Positions 35,101 to 43,141 of a stretch of DNA of 64,000 nucleotides are shown here, piece after piece. The translations under genes were made by a program, and so were the position numbers. Source of the DNA: Dokdonella fugitiva (GTDB lineage: Bacteria; Pseudomonadota; Gammaproteobacteria; Xanthomonadales; Rhodanobacteraceae). The stretch is from positions 62,001 through 126,000 of the forward strand of contig NZ_SLWQ01000005.1 of assembly GCF_004342425.1 (NCBI RefSeq). Reading direction: 5' to 3'. How positions within the stretch are numbered: position 1 is the first letter of the stretch; each line of letters begins with the position of its first letter. Below the pieces are notes generated by a model that was not told where the DNA came from, searched no databases, and worked only from the letters and a program-made list of their open reading frames with translations.

Positions 35101-37637
35101 CCGAACAGCTCGCGCGCGACCGCAACGTGGGCGGCGACAGCGTCGTGCCGCGTTTCACGCCGCTCGCCGTCGAGGACGTGGCGCCACCGCGCGTGAGCGC
35201 GACGCCGTCGTCGCCGCTGCCTGCGCTCACGTTCGACAACGGCATCGGCGGTTTCGCCGCCGACGGGCGCGAGTACGTGGCCCGTGTCGGCACCGGGCGG
35301 GCGCCGCCGTTGCCGTGGATCAACGTGATCGCCAATCCGCGCTTCGGTTGCATCGTGTCGACCGCGGGAACGGGTTACAGCTGGGCCGAGAACGCTCACG
35401 AGTACCGTCTGTCGACCTGGAGCAACGACCCGGTCACCGACGCGGGCGGCGAGGCGATCTACCTGCGCGACGAGGACACCGGCATGTTCTGGTCGCCGAC
35501 GCCGCTGCCCGCTCCGGACGAGGGCGAGTACGTCGTGCGGCACGGCTTCGGCTACACGATCGTCGAACACACCGCGCACGACATCACCAGCGCGCTGCGC
35601 ATCCACGTCGACACCGAGGCGCCGGTCAAGTTCTACATGCTGCGCCTGCGCAACGACGGCGACCGCCCGCGGCGCATCTCGGTGACCGGCTACGTCGAAT
35701 GGGTACTCGGCGACCTGCGCGAGAAGACCGCCATGCACGTCGTCACCGAACTCGACGACAGCGGCGCGCTGCTCGCGCGCAACGCGTACAGCCTCGAATT
35801 CCCTTCGCTCGTCGCCTTCTTCGACCTCGAACACCTGCAGCGCACGCTGAGCGGCGACCGTGCCGAGTTCATCGGCCGCAACGGATCGCTGCGCGACCCC
35901 GCGGCGATGCGGCGACAGACCCTGAGCGGCCGGCTCGGCGCCGGCATGGACCCCTGCGGCGCGATCCAGGCGCCGGTCGAGCTCGCGCCCGGCGAATCGC
36001 GCGACCTCATCTTCCGCCTCGGCGTCGGTCGCGACCGCGCCGAAGCGGTCGCGCTCGTGCAGCGTTTCCGCCGCAACGGCAGCGCGCGCGCGTCGATCGA
36101 CGCGGTGCACGCGCAATGGCGCTCCCTGCTCGGCGCGGTCAGGGTGGAGACGCCCGACGCCGCGCTGGACCTGCTGGCCAACGGCTGGTTGATGTACCAG
36201 GTCATCGCCTGCCGGCTGTGGGCGCGCAGCGGCTTCTACCAGTCCGGTGGCGCGTTCGGCTTCCGCGACCAGTTGCAGGACGCGATGGCCGCCGTGCACG
36301 CCGATCCCGCCTTCCTGCGCGAGCAGGTCGTGCAATGCGCACAGCACCAGTTCGTCGAAGGCGACGTGCAGCACTGGTGGCACCCGCCCGCGGGGCGTGG
36401 CGTGCGCACGCGCTGCTCCGACGATTACCTGTGGCTGCCGCTCGCGCTCGCGCGCTACGTCGAGGTGACCGGCGACAGGACGATCCTCGCGCAGCAGGCA
36501 AGCTTCCTCGAAGGCCGCCCGCTCGGCGAAGGCGAGGAGTCGTACTACGACATGCCGATGCGTTCGCCGCACTCGGCCGACATCTACGAGCACTGCCGCC
36601 GGGCCCTGTTGCGCGGCATGCGCTACGGCGCGCATGGCCTGCCGCTGATCGGCAGCGGCGACTGGAACGACGGCATGAACAACGTCGGGCGCGACGGGCG
36701 CGGCGAGAGCGTCTGGCTCGCCTTCTTCCTGCACGACGTGCTGCGGCGCTTCGAACCGATCGCGCGGTCGCGCGGGGACGACGCGTTCGCGCAGCGCTGC
36801 GCGGAGGAGCGTTCACGTCTTGCCGACGCTGTCGAGAGGCATGCCTGGGACGGCGGCTGGTACCTGCGCGCCTACTTCGACGACGGCACGCCGCTCGGCT
36901 CCGCCGCCAGCCGCGAATGCCGCATCGATGCGCTGTCGCAGAGCTGGGCCGTGCTGTCGGGCATCGGCGCGCGCGAGCGGATCGAACGGGCGCTCGATGC
37001 GGTCGACGAGCAGCTCGTCGACGAATCGGCCGGCCTGATCCGCCTGCTCGATCCGCCATTCGATGTCAGCGAACCGGATCCCGGCTACATCCGCGGCTAT
37101 CTCCCCGGCGTGCGCGAGAACGGCGGGCAGTACACCCACGCGGCGGTGTGGACGATCATGGCCTTCCTCGAAGCCGGGCGGATCGAGCGCGCATGGGCGT
37201 TGTTCGAGCTGATCGACCCGCTGCGCCATGGCGCCGACGCCGATGCGATCGCGCGCTGGAAGACCGAGCCCTACGTCGTCGCCGCCGACGTGCTGTCGAT
37301 CGAACCCCATACCGGGCGTGGCGGCTGGAGCTGGTACACCGGTTCGGCCGGCTGGATGTACCGCCTCGTCGTCGAGTCGATGCTCGGCCTGCAGCGCGCG
37401 GGAGCGCGGCTGTTCGTGCGCCCGCGCGTGCCGGCCGCATGGCCGGGATTCCGCGCATGGTATGCGTTCGAGGATCGCCGCTATGCGATCGCCGTGACCC
37501 GGCGTGCAGGCAATGCGATTTCCACGGGCGAGGCCGCGTCTGCATCGCTCGCCGCCGACGCGCCCCGGGTGCAGGTGCTCGAATGGGGTGCGTGGACCAT
37601 CGAGGTCACGCGCGAACCGGCGCCGGCCCGGGCCTAG
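29145..37637 (+). CDS. ndvB: Cyclic beta-1,2-glucan synthase-like protein (NdvB/Cgs; GT84-GH144/189-like-GH94)
   Basis: The 2830-residue multidomain membrane protein is close in size to Brucella Cgs (about 2870). In order it has an N-terminal helical part, membrane helices near 405-465, and a glycosyltransferase core with LDADTRLPR near 620 and RRHRWIRGDWQ near 762. More membrane helices lie near 805-970. A glucoamylase-like domain follows (about 1260-1500, SESGYNLTDAAQNYQYRAFG), then two beta-sandwich repeats near 1545 and 2060. The C-terminal GH94 phosphorylase domain has GSGDWNDGMN near 2505. It should make and cyclise periplasmic beta-1,2-glucan for osmotic adaptation. The ATG at 29145 is chosen; an upstream TTG is less likely. 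Confidence 0.93.
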   Translation: MILPFSRRSVIPPVFGEAPLSAELLNAEQLEERGRELSAEHAGFGVAQLRTSHLLDRLAANEGVIREACLVLASAVKAGHRATPAGEWLLDNLYLIDEQVRLARTHLPRRYSEQLPALAEGPSAGLPRIYDLMLKAISHGDGRFDEASLRRYLAAYQERLPLTLGELWAVPIMLRLALVENLRRVAVRVRQGRIDRNLAVRWADAMVDATRADPTRLILVAADMARDEPPMSQAFVSELTQRLKPLGDAMSLPMTWIEQRLAESGLTSAQLVQGAQHEQVIDQVSASNCIGSLRLLDALDWKAFVEAVSHVERVLREDPAGVYARMDFATRNHYRRVVEHLARRSGRDERELAADAVALAAGHRHDPDERLSHVGYYLVDRGREQLEARVGLHARLRLPRSPRARVALHLGTLVLLTVAFVATLEPALVEPAPAWWLLAVVTGAAVIAASELALTVANHAAARLARPSQLPRLDFPDGIPASARTLVAVPALLTSIETAEELVADLEVRYMGNRDAELHFALLTDFPDAHAAHEARDPAILEAAREAIRELNRRHPSAPFLLLHRARRWNATQRAWIGHERKRGKLVALNRLVLDGDASAFATVEGDIAWLAGVRYVITLDADTRLPRDAARALVATMAHPLNGPRDDAGGARAGYAILQPRVGHTMPANGPSPYAHLFGGETGIDPYTRLVSDTYQDLFGAGSFIGKGIYDVAAFERALAGRLPDNRILSHDLLEGCHARAGLASDIELFEHHPQSYLVDARRRHRWIRGDWQLAAWLLPRVRDAQGVLQRNPLDALSRWKILDNLRRSLLPLALLVLLFAAWQVPEWRAALVALVLAVFVLPVALDVLQELLAPPGGDSGPRHLRRIGAQAMRRAARAAFVAACLPFEAWLSADAIARTLWRLHVSHRNLLEWQTSSMVERAHRDTLAAFATTLWPCYAAAALSIASVVDAGSLPWQLAWLVAPFLAWRLSRSPRRDERRLDARQRTYLRGLARRTWHFFERHVTEADHWLPPDNHQEQPIERTAHRTSPTNIGLYLLSCLAARDFGYVALGDWIERTEHTMRTLERLERHRGHFYNWYDTITLQPLAPAYVSTVDSGNFAAHLMTLRIGLLEAPDEPVIGAAAVEGLRDVLALAAAGARAGSRAALEALATRLLPERAGECLALRTMLADAATTLAAAAEDEPGNAWIAAARRQVDAHVVDLAAFVDGATGDVPTLRDVADGGGRCADAARRAIARIEALAARCNEFARPDFGFLYDATRSLFAIGYNVSERRMDAGYYDLLASEARLAVFVAIAQGVVPQDAWFALGRLLTSASGRRVLLSWSGSMFEYLMPQLVMPAYRGTLLEESNHAAVRQQIDYGRSRGVPWGVSESGYNLTDAAQNYQYRAFGVPGLGLERGLSQELVVAPYATMLAMLAAPREAFDNLAAMDALGWLTDHGFYEAVDYTPARMPHGATSVIVRSYMAHHQGMSLLALLSVLAAQPMQRRFAADVELQATLLLLQERVPRGAIDWARDPAMVDVRISSDAPQSAMRVFGEAIPPRPAVQLLGNGRYHVMVTTGGGGYSRWQELALTRWHEDATRDDKGVYVYLRDADSGKVWSATPQPCPTPADASEIVFTEATAEFKRSLDGIETHLQVVVSPEDDIELRRLRIANRSRTMRTIDVTSYAEIVLAPAIADALHPAFSNLFVQTEFVPEHEAILATRRRSTGEQAQHWLLHALAVHDGERLAHSFETDRMAFIGRERSLRAPLAVTRDAPLEGHAGPVLDPIAASRQRVRLAPEQGVTIDLIIGVAESRENALLLADKYRDRHLADRAIEIAWTHSRLALGQLAISEVDGQTCNRLAGAIVFADPARRAAPSTIAANRLAQRGLWPFAISGDHPIVLLQIASARHIELVRQLVSAHAYCRMKGLVFDLVIWNEERIGYRTALGDEILAVVSTSADAAMLERPGGVYVRNLDQLDHEDRVLMLAVARAVFVDADGTLAEQLARDRNVGGDSVVPRFTPLAVEDVAPPRVSATPSSPLPALTFDNGIGGFAADGREYVARVGTGRAPPLPWINVIANPRFGCIVSTAGTGYSWAENAHEYRLSTWSNDPVTDAGGEAIYLRDEDTGMFWSPTPLPAPDEGEYVVRHGFGYTIVEHTAHDITSALRIHVDTEAPVKFYMLRLRNDGDRPRRISVTGYVEWVLGDLREKTAMHVVTELDDSGALLARNAYSLEFPSLVAFFDLEHLQRTLSGDRAEFIGRNGSLRDPAAMRRQTLSGRLGAGMDPCGAIQAPVELAPGESRDLIFRLGVGRDRAEAVALVQRFRRNGSARASIDAVHAQWRSLLGAVRVETPDAALDLLANGWLMYQVIACRLWARSGFYQSGGAFGFRDQLQDAMAAVHADPAFLREQVVQCAQHQFVEGDVQHWWHPPAGRGVRTRCSDDYLWLPLALARYVEVTGDRTILAQQASFLEGRPLGEGEESYYDMPMRSPHSADIYEHCRRALLRGMRYGAHGLPLIGSGDWNDGMNNVGRDGRGESVWLAFFLHDVLRRFEPIARSRGDDAFAQRCAEERSRLADAVERHAWDGGWYLRAYFDDGTPLGSAASRECRIDALSQSWAVLSGIGARERIERALDAVDEQLVDESAGLIRLLDPPFDVSEPDPGYIRGYLPGVRENGGQYTHAAVWTIMAFLEAGRIERAWALFELIDPLRHGADADAIARWKTEPYVVAADVLSIEPHTGRGGWSWYTGSAGWMYRLVVESMLGLQRAGARLFVRPRVPAAWPGFRAWYAFEDRRYAIAVTRRAGNAISTGEAASASLAADAPRVQVLEWGAWTIEVTREPAPARA

Positions 37638-38692
37638 GCGCGCGCACCCTTCGTACTCGCGCGCCGGTCACCGCGCAGGTAGCGCAGCAGCGCGCGCTCG
37701 GCTCGGCCCAGGCCCCGATCGGCACGCTGCACGTGGCGGAAGGCGGCGCGCGCACGCTCGGCACGCGCGGCATCCTCGGCCGCGGCTAGCACGGCGGGAT
37801 GGACGTAGGTGCTGCGGCACACCGCCGGCGTATTGCCGAGGTCCGCGGCCGCGGCAGTGATCGCCGCCTGCAGCGACGATTCCGCCGGTGCGTCCGGCGT
37901 GCCGAACAGTCGCTCCGCGACGATCACGCTCGCGGCCCACGTGCGGAAGTCCTTCGCGGTGTAGTCGTCGCCCATGATCGAGCGCAGGTAGTCGTTCACG
38001 TCCCCCGAGGTGACGCGCCGGCGTCGGCCACCCTCGATGTACTGGAACAGGCACTGGCCCGGCAGGTCCTGGCAACGCCGCACCACGCGCGCGAGCCGCG
38101 GGTCTTCGAGCAGGCGCTCGTGGCGTTGCCCCGACTTGCCGCGGAACGCGATGTGCACGCGGTCGCCGCGCACGCGCACGTGGCGGTTGCGCAGCGTGCT
38201 CACGCCGTAGGATCCGTTCGCCTTCGCGTATTCCTCGTTGCCGATGCGCATGCGCGTGCGGTCGAGCAGGCGCACGATCGCCGCGAGCACGCGCTCGCGC
38301 GCGAGGCCGTCGGCGCGCAGGTCGCGCGCGACGCGACGCCGCAGCGCCGGCAGGCGTGCCGCGAATTCGATCGTGCGGCGGAACTTCACCTCGTCGCGGC
38401 GTTCGCGCCAGGCCGGGTGGTAGCGGTACTGCTTCCTGCCGCGTGCGTCGCGCGCGGTCGCCTGCAGGTGACCCTGCGCATCACGGCAGATCCAGACGTC
38501 GCGGTACGCGGGTGGTATCGCCAGCGCGTGAATGCGCGCGAGCACCCGCGCGTCGGTGACGCGGCGACCGCGCACGTCGACGTAGACGAACCCGCCACCG
38601 CTGCGCCTGCGCCGCAGGCCGGGTTGCGCGTCGGCGACGTAGACGAGGCGGCCGCGGGGCCAGTTGAACGGCGTGCTGCGCGTCGGTTTCAT
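37634..38692 (-). CDS. DNA topoisomerase IB
   Basis: The 352-residue protein matches bacterial poxvirus-type topoisomerase IB. It has an N-terminal beta domain (GFVYVDVRGRRVTDARVL), RIGNEEYAKANGSYGVSTLRNRH in the catalytic core, KDFRTWAAS with the catalytic Arg, and the nucleophilic Tyr in CRSTYVHP near the C-terminus. It relaxes supercoils through a 3'-phosphotyrosine intermediate. Such enzymes are accessory to the essential type IA and II enzymes. The ATG at 38692 starts at MKPTRSTPFNW; the upstream extension is not family-like. Its stop overlaps that of the convergent glucan synthase gene. Confidence 0.93.
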   Translation of the reverse strand: MKPTRSTPFNWPRGRLVYVADAQPGLRRRRSGGGFVYVDVRGRRVTDARVLARIHALAIPPAYRDVWICRDAQGHLQATARDARGRKQYRYHPAWRERRDEVKFRRTIEFAARLPALRRRVARDLRADGLARERVLAAIVRLLDRTRMRIGNEEYAKANGSYGVSTLRNRHVRVRGDRVHIAFRGKSGQRHERLLEDPRLARVVRRCQDLPGQCLFQYIEGGRRRRVTSGDVNDYLRSIMGDDYTAKDFRTWAASVIVAERLFGTPDAPAESSLQAAITAAAADLGNTPAVCRSTYVHPAVLAAAEDAARAERARAAFRHVQRADRGLGRAERALLRYLRGDRRASTKGARA

Positions 38693-38850
38693 GGCTGGCG
38701 CATTGCCGCACGCCGTCGATGAACGCATGCGGACCCGCGTCCGATCCGCAGCTGAATCGCGTCGCCGCCGGTTCACCTGCGGCTTCGCCGCGACGATGCA
38801 GTCTGGGCGCGAACGCCGCATCCCGCGACGCGAACGAGGAGATGAACGCG

Positions 38851-39162
38851 ATGAAGACCTTCAGCACGAGTACGTTGGCCCTTTCGCTGGTACTTGCGGC
38901 AGGCGCGTGTGCCGCGCAGGTGTCGCCGAGCAATCCGCCCGCGACGGATCCGCAGGCCCAGCCGACGCAGGGCCCCGCGATGACCTCGGATGCGTCGTGG
39001 GACGACAAGGATTCGAACAAGGACGGCTACATCACCAAGGAAGAGCTCAAGGGCGACCCGGCCCTGATCACCCATTTCGACAAGATCGACACCGACCGCG
39101 ACATGAAGATCTCCATGGCGGAATGGCAGGCTTGGGGCCATGGCAGTCCGGACCGCAAGTAA
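38851..39162 (+). CDS. Exported EF-hand calcium-binding protein
   Basis: The 103-residue protein has a signal peptide (ends near AGACAA) and two EF-hand loops: residues 54-65 (DSNKDGYITKEE) and 80-91 (DTDRDMKISMAE). The second has Met at the usual Gly position. A Pro/Gln-rich linker (QVSPSNPPATDPQAQPTQ) precedes them. GAGGAG lies 9 bp before the ATG at 38851, which decides this start over an ATG at 38842 that touches it. It probably binds Ca(II) in the periplasm. A weak lipobox (AAGAC) leaves lipidation open. It has no obvious operon partner. Confidence 0.85.
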   Translation: MKTFSTSTLALSLVLAAGACAAQVSPSNPPATDPQAQPTQGPAMTSDASWDDKDSNKDGYITKEELKGDPALITHFDKIDTDRDMKISMAEWQAWGHGSPDRK

Positions 39163-39403
39163 GCCGGCCTGGCGGGAGCTGCGTTGCGCAGTTCCCGCCA
39201 GCGACCCACACAGGCGCGCGCACGCTGCCGCCCGGTGCCGCGCGCGTCGGAGCCGGGCCGATGCGTGACGGTCATCCGCCACGCGAGCCGGCGTTGCCGC
39301 GCAGCCACGAGCGTCCCGACACCCATGGCCCGTACGCGATCACGCCCGCTCCCGATGGAGCGCGCGCGGGCGAAGCCGCAGCCGAGCTGCGCGAGCGCGC
39401 TCC

Positions 39404-39736
39404 TCAGACTTCGAGCGAACGCTGCGAAGCGGCGAGATCGAGCCACTCCTTGCCCGCGACGAGGCGATAGCTCGGCAGCTCCGCGCGTTCCAGCGCATCG
39501 ACGAGGGTCGAGGCGAGATGGATCGCGCGGCGTTCGCCGATGCCGAAATCGACGTACGCCTCGTACCATTGGTAACCGTGAGGCGATTTCAATGATGGCT
39601 GGATGCGGCAGGCGCCATGGTCGTCGCCGGGCCGGAAGCCCGCGACGAAGGCATCCACGCGAGCTGTGGCATCCGAGTCCGCTTCGAACACGAGTACCTG
39701 CTGCCAGCCGTTGGCCGGATTCATGACGACGCTCAT
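39404..39736 (-). CDS. Hypothetical protein
   Basis: The 110-residue soluble protein starts at an ATG with GGAGG upstream. It is of normal composition with aromatic-rich segments (SPHGYQWYEAYVDFGIGERR) and no signal peptide, membrane helix or recognised motif. The ribosome binding site and balanced composition argue that it is real. I do not recognise the family. It is transcribed alone; the flanks 39163-39403 and 39737-39955 hold nothing I can identify. Confidence 0.65.
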   Translation of the reverse strand: MSVVMNPANGWQQVLVFEADSDATARVDAFVAGFRPGDDHGACRIQPSLKSPHGYQWYEAYVDFGIGERRAIHLASTLVDALERAELPSYRLVAGKEWLDLAASQRSLEV

Positions 39737-39955
39737 GGGCGAGCCTCCAGAGCTTCGGAGCCACGACCATAGCCTCGCATCCGTTAAGGCCCTGTGATGC
39801 GGGCACGTCGGTTGCGCGAACGCCGTCACGCTTCGCGTCGGCGAGGGAAACTCCCCATCGTGCGTCGCGCCGCACGCACCCGCAAGCCACGCCACACCGG
39901 ATGCCGCCAGCGCGGGCGCTACAAGGCGGCCATTGCCTCGCTGCAGGAGAACGGG

Positions 39956-40048
39956 ATGCCGGACGTTCGCACCGCCTCGCGGATCGCCTTCGCGGCGAGC
40001 ATGATCGGCCTCGGTGTACTCGGCGTCGTGCACGGCGATTTCGCGTTG
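39956..40048 (+). pseudogene. Remnant of a DoxX-like membrane protein gene
   Basis: An ATG with a good AGGAG site (39945-39949) starts a 31-residue stretch containing TASRIAFAASMIGLGVLG and VHGDFAL, which looks like the N-terminus and first membrane helix of DoxX-like proteins. After GDFAL the frame turns into a basic Arg/Pro-rich sequence running antisense into the HEAT-repeat gene. So only the 5' end of the gene remains. The family identification rests on a short stretch and memory. Confidence 0.5.
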
Positions 40049-40118
40049 GCTCGTCGCCGAAGGCTGCCGCGACCGCGGCTCGCTCGAACACCGGGCCGCG
40101 GTCGATCGGCCGGGGGTC

Positions 40119-41126
40119 TCAACGTGAGGCAGAACCTGCCTTGGCGAGCACCTCGTCGAGCGCCTGCAGCGCGCGCGGCGAACCCGACTGGCCGAGCCAG
40201 AACAGCGCCTGCTTCTTCGCTTCGCGTGGATACGCACCACGCAGGATCGCGATGAGCGCGTCCTCGCCCTTGCCGTCGTCGAGTTGCGACAGAGCGAACA
40301 CGGCCTGCTCGCGAACGTCCGCCGATGCATCGGCGGCGACGGCCGCGCTGATGTCGGCCGCGGCGCGTGGATCGTCCAGCTGCGCCATCCAGAACAGCGC
40401 CTGGCCGCGCACGTGGTCACTGCGGTCGCTGCGTGAGATGGCGAGGATGCGCGCATAGGCATCGACGCCCGATGCCTGGGACAACGCGAAGATTGCCTTC
40501 TCGCGCAGGTCGGGATCGGCGTCGGTCGTCGCATGGTGCTCGATGATCCGCGCGCCTTCGGCGCCACGCGCATGGCCGAGCCAGAACAGCGCGTGCTCGC
40601 GCATTTCCTGCGCGTGCCCGGGTTCGGCGAGCGTCGCCAGCACGCGCGTCGCGCGCGAGTCCGCATGATGGGCAATCGCGGAAAGCGCGGCGTCCACGTC
40701 CGCCTTCGCCGAGCGCGGTCCGGTCGCCCAGTCCGTGAGCAGGTCGATGCTGCGTCCCGGTCCCACCGGATCGATGTCGCGGATCGGTTTCGCGGCACGG
40801 ACCGGGCAGGAGGCACCGACCGCGCGCACGCCCTCGATCCGGCCATGCACGACGCGGGCGTACACCGCGAGTTCGGTGTCGCGGCGCAGGTCGCCGTCGC
40901 TGGTGCCGAACACGCCGATGCGCTGGTCCAGATCGCAGCCGGCTTCGAGCGGCGCAGCGCGTTTCACGCCGTAGCAGCACGGGGCGCGCACGCCATCCAC
41001 GAGTGGCACGTGCCAGCCGACCCAACCGTCTTCGCGCATGACGTCCGCTGCGAAATCGGCGGCGGACGCGGGGGCCGCCAGCGCCCCGAGCGCGACCAGC
41101 ATGCACGGCAGCGATGACTTGTTCAC
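40119..41126 (-). CDS. Exported HEAT-repeat protein
   Basis: The 335-residue protein has a signal peptide (LGALAAPASA) and an N-terminal domain with several Cys (APCCYGVKR, GCDLDQ, SCPVR). It is followed by about five HEAT-like repeats with the recurring helix REHALFWLGHA, REKAIFALSQA, RGQALFWMAQL, REQAVFALSQL and KKQALFWLGQS. The start is a GTG whose GTGA overlaps the stop of the preceding HEAT gene by 4 bp. It is the last of a four-gene operon headed by an ECF sigma factor. Such repeats form scaffolds for protein binding; the partner is unknown. Confidence 0.88.
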   Translation of the reverse strand: MNKSSLPCMLVALGALAAPASAADFAADVMREDGWVGWHVPLVDGVRAPCCYGVKRAAPLEAGCDLDQRIGVFGTSDGDLRRDTELAVYARVVHGRIEGVRAVGASCPVRAAKPIRDIDPVGPGRSIDLLTDWATGPRSAKADVDAALSAIAHHADSRATRVLATLAEPGHAQEMREHALFWLGHARGAEGARIIEHHATTDADPDLREKAIFALSQASGVDAYARILAISRSDRSDHVRGQALFWMAQLDDPRAAADISAAVAADASADVREQAVFALSQLDDGKGEDALIAILRGAYPREAKKQALFWLGQSGSPRALQALDEVLAKAGSASR

Positions 41127-42361
41127 GGCTTGCCCGCCTTGTCGAGTTCGAATTCGATCGCATCGATCGCCGCGTCGTTGCCCATCGCGGTCAGCGTGCG
41201 CAGCAACGCCTTCTTCTCGTCGACGGTCTTCGCGCTGCGGTACAGCTCGAGCACGCCGTCGCTGTCGTCGGCGACGAGCAGCCCCTCGAGTACCGCGTCG
41301 CGCAGCGCGGGCGTGTTCGCGCTCGCATACAACCTGCGCAGCACCGTGTCGCCACCGCGGTCGCCGGCGACGCCGAGTGCATGCAACGCGGCGATGCGGA
41401 TGTCCTCGGGCTGCTTCGCGTCGCCGGCGATCGCGGCGAGCACACCGCTGTTGCCGGCGACGCCGAGCGCCTGGATGATCGCGCGCCGGTTCGCGGGGTC
41501 CTGCGTGACGTGGTAGAGCTGTTCGAGCTCGTCCGAGGCATCCAGCGCCCCGAGGGTCTGGATCGCATGCGCGCGCACGGCCGGGTCCGCCTCACCGCGC
41601 GCGGCGGCGAGCACGAGGTCCTTGCGGTCGGCGACGAGGTAGGCGTCGAGGATCTGCCGCTTCTCGCGCGCATCCTTGCTGCCCGCATAGAGTTCGCGCA
41701 GGCGTTCGACCGCGCGATCGGCGCCGCTCACGCCGAGGATGCGCACGGCTTCCTCGCGCAGTTCCGGGTCGTTCGCGTCCTTCGCCGCCGCGACCACGTC
41801 GTCGAGGCCGTGGCTGTCGTCGAGCTGGCTCATCACGAACAGCGCACGCTTCTTCAGCTTGAGCGAATAAGGACCCTTCAGCACTTTCCTGAGCAGCGGC
41901 ATCGCCTTCGCGGCCGGCGCGCTCATGAGGCCTTCGAGCGCGACCTCGGCGAGTTCCTCGCTGCCGATGTCGGCCGGCGCGGCCTTCGCGGCCGCCGGCG
42001 TCGCCTGCTGCACGAGCGCGTCGGCGTCCTTGCTCCAGCGGCTCTGCGGGAATTCGCGGCGCAGCTTCTCGAGCACGTTCTTCGCCTCGCTCGTGCGCCG
42101 CGCCTGCACGAGCGCGTAGGCTTCCCAGTACAACGCGGCGTCTGCGCTCTGCGGCTCCCTCTCGCGCAGCTTCCGCTCGAGTTCGCCGAAGCGCTTCAGC
42201 GCGGTGTTCCAGTCCGACTTCTTCAGTGCCGCCTGGCCTTGCCAGTAGAGCTCGTTCGAGGCCTTGTCGGCCGGCGCCATGTCGCCCTCGCTCGCGGCGA
42301 ACGCGGCGTTCGCGGCGAGCGCGACGGCGGCGGCGAGGAGGCGGACGGTGATCGTCTTCAT
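41123..42361 (-). CDS. Exported TPR/HEAT-repeat protein
   Basis: The 412-residue protein has a signal peptide (ANAAFA). A TPR-like N-terminal part (about 35-115, ASNELYWQGQAALKKSDWNT) is followed by HEAT repeats up to the C-terminus (RAHAIQTLGAL, NRRAIIQALGVAGN, RIAALHALGVAGD, LRDAVLEGLLVADD). The repeats resemble those of the gene downstream, so the two arose by duplication or work as a pair. It lies 21 bp after the putative anti-sigma gene. A role in sensing or holding periplasmic proteins under envelope stress is possible but not shown. Confidence 0.88.
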   Translation of the reverse strand: MKTITVRLLAAAVALAANAAFAASEGDMAPADKASNELYWQGQAALKKSDWNTALKRFGELERKLREREPQSADAALYWEAYALVQARRTSEAKNVLEKLRREFPQSRWSKDADALVQQATPAAAKAAPADIGSEELAEVALEGLMSAPAAKAMPLLRKVLKGPYSLKLKKRALFVMSQLDDSHGLDDVVAAAKDANDPELREEAVRILGVSGADRAVERLRELYAGSKDAREKRQILDAYLVADRKDLVLAAARGEADPAVRAHAIQTLGALDASDELEQLYHVTQDPANRRAIIQALGVAGNSGVLAAIAGDAKQPEDIRIAALHALGVAGDRGGDTVLRRLYASANTPALRDAVLEGLLVADDSDGVLELYRSAKTVDEKKALLRTLTAMGNDAAIDAIEFELDKAGKP

Positions 42362-42382
42362 GCGGATGTTGCTCCGTGGTCG

Positions 42383-43141
42383 TTACGTGCGGCGTTCGCC
42401 GCTGCGGTCGAGTCGGGCCTGCGTCGCGCGGACCTGGAACAGGAGGTCGGTCGAGCGAAGGTAGTCGCGCAGGCCTTCATTGCTTTCGACGGGCGCCGCG
42501 GCCGGCTGGTTAGCGAGCGAGATCAACACGGGTTCGAGCTGGCGCAGGAAATCGGCGAGCTGGCCGTTGCCGGCGCGCGCGGCGGCGCGCGCGTACAGGC
42601 GGTTCGCCTCGACCAGCGAGGCGGCGAGTTCGCGGTTGCCGTCGAGGAGTTCGCGGCTGTCGCTGTTGCTCGCGGTCAGCAGCACGCCTTCGGTCGCGCG
42701 CAGGTGCGCGGCGACGTAGGCGTCGAGCACGCGCATCGCGCTCGCATCCGCGCGCGCCTGCGCGACCTCGTCGGGGCCGGGAACGCTCTGTCGTCCGGCG
42801 TGGAACGCGGCGACGGCGACGAGCACGAGCGCGAATGATGCGCCGGCCCAGGCCAGGCGCGGTGGATTGAGCCATTCGTGCAGCCGGTCGCGCCACGGCG
42901 GACGCGGCGCGCGCGCGACGAGGCGCGGTTCGAGCGCGTGCCACAGGCGGCGCTCGAAACCCGCGTCGGCGACCGGCGCGGGCAGCGCATCGACTTCGCC
43001 CAGCACGCGCAGCAGTGCGTCGCGTCGAGCGCGCAGCTGCGCCGATGCCGCGAGCGCGGCGTCGATGCGCGCGAGTTCGCCGGCATCGAGGCCGTCGCGA
43101 TAGTGGTGCAGGATCAGGTCTTCATCGCTGATCGTGTTCAT
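42383..43141 (-). CDS. Putative membrane-bound anti-sigma factor
   Basis: The 252-residue protein has a cytoplasmic N-terminal part with an EDLILHHYRDGLDAGELARIDAAL segment that resembles a zinc-less anti-sigma domain. One membrane helix (AGASFALVLVAVAAFHAG) follows near residue 105, then a periplasmic helical domain. The start overlaps the sigma factor stop by 4 bp. Position and topology are those of an anti-sigma factor of the upstream ECF sigma. No HxxxCxxC zinc motif is seen. Confidence 0.75.
   Translation of the reverse strand: MNTISDEDLILHHYRDGLDAGELARIDAALAASAQLRARRDALLRVLGEVDALPAPVADAGFERRLWHALEPRLVARAPRPPWRDRLHEWLNPPRLAWAGASFALVLVAVAAFHAGRQSVPGPDEVAQARADASAMRVLDAYVAAHLRATEGVLLTASNSDSRELLDGNRELAASLVEANRLYARAAARAGNGQLADFLRQLEPVLISLANQPAAAPVESNEGLRDYLRSTDLLFQVRATQARLDRSGERRT

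Noticed and set aside
33090-36734. 1214-codon minus-strand open frame
   Set aside because: Antisense to the glucan synthase coding sequence; the plus frame carries all conserved motifs.
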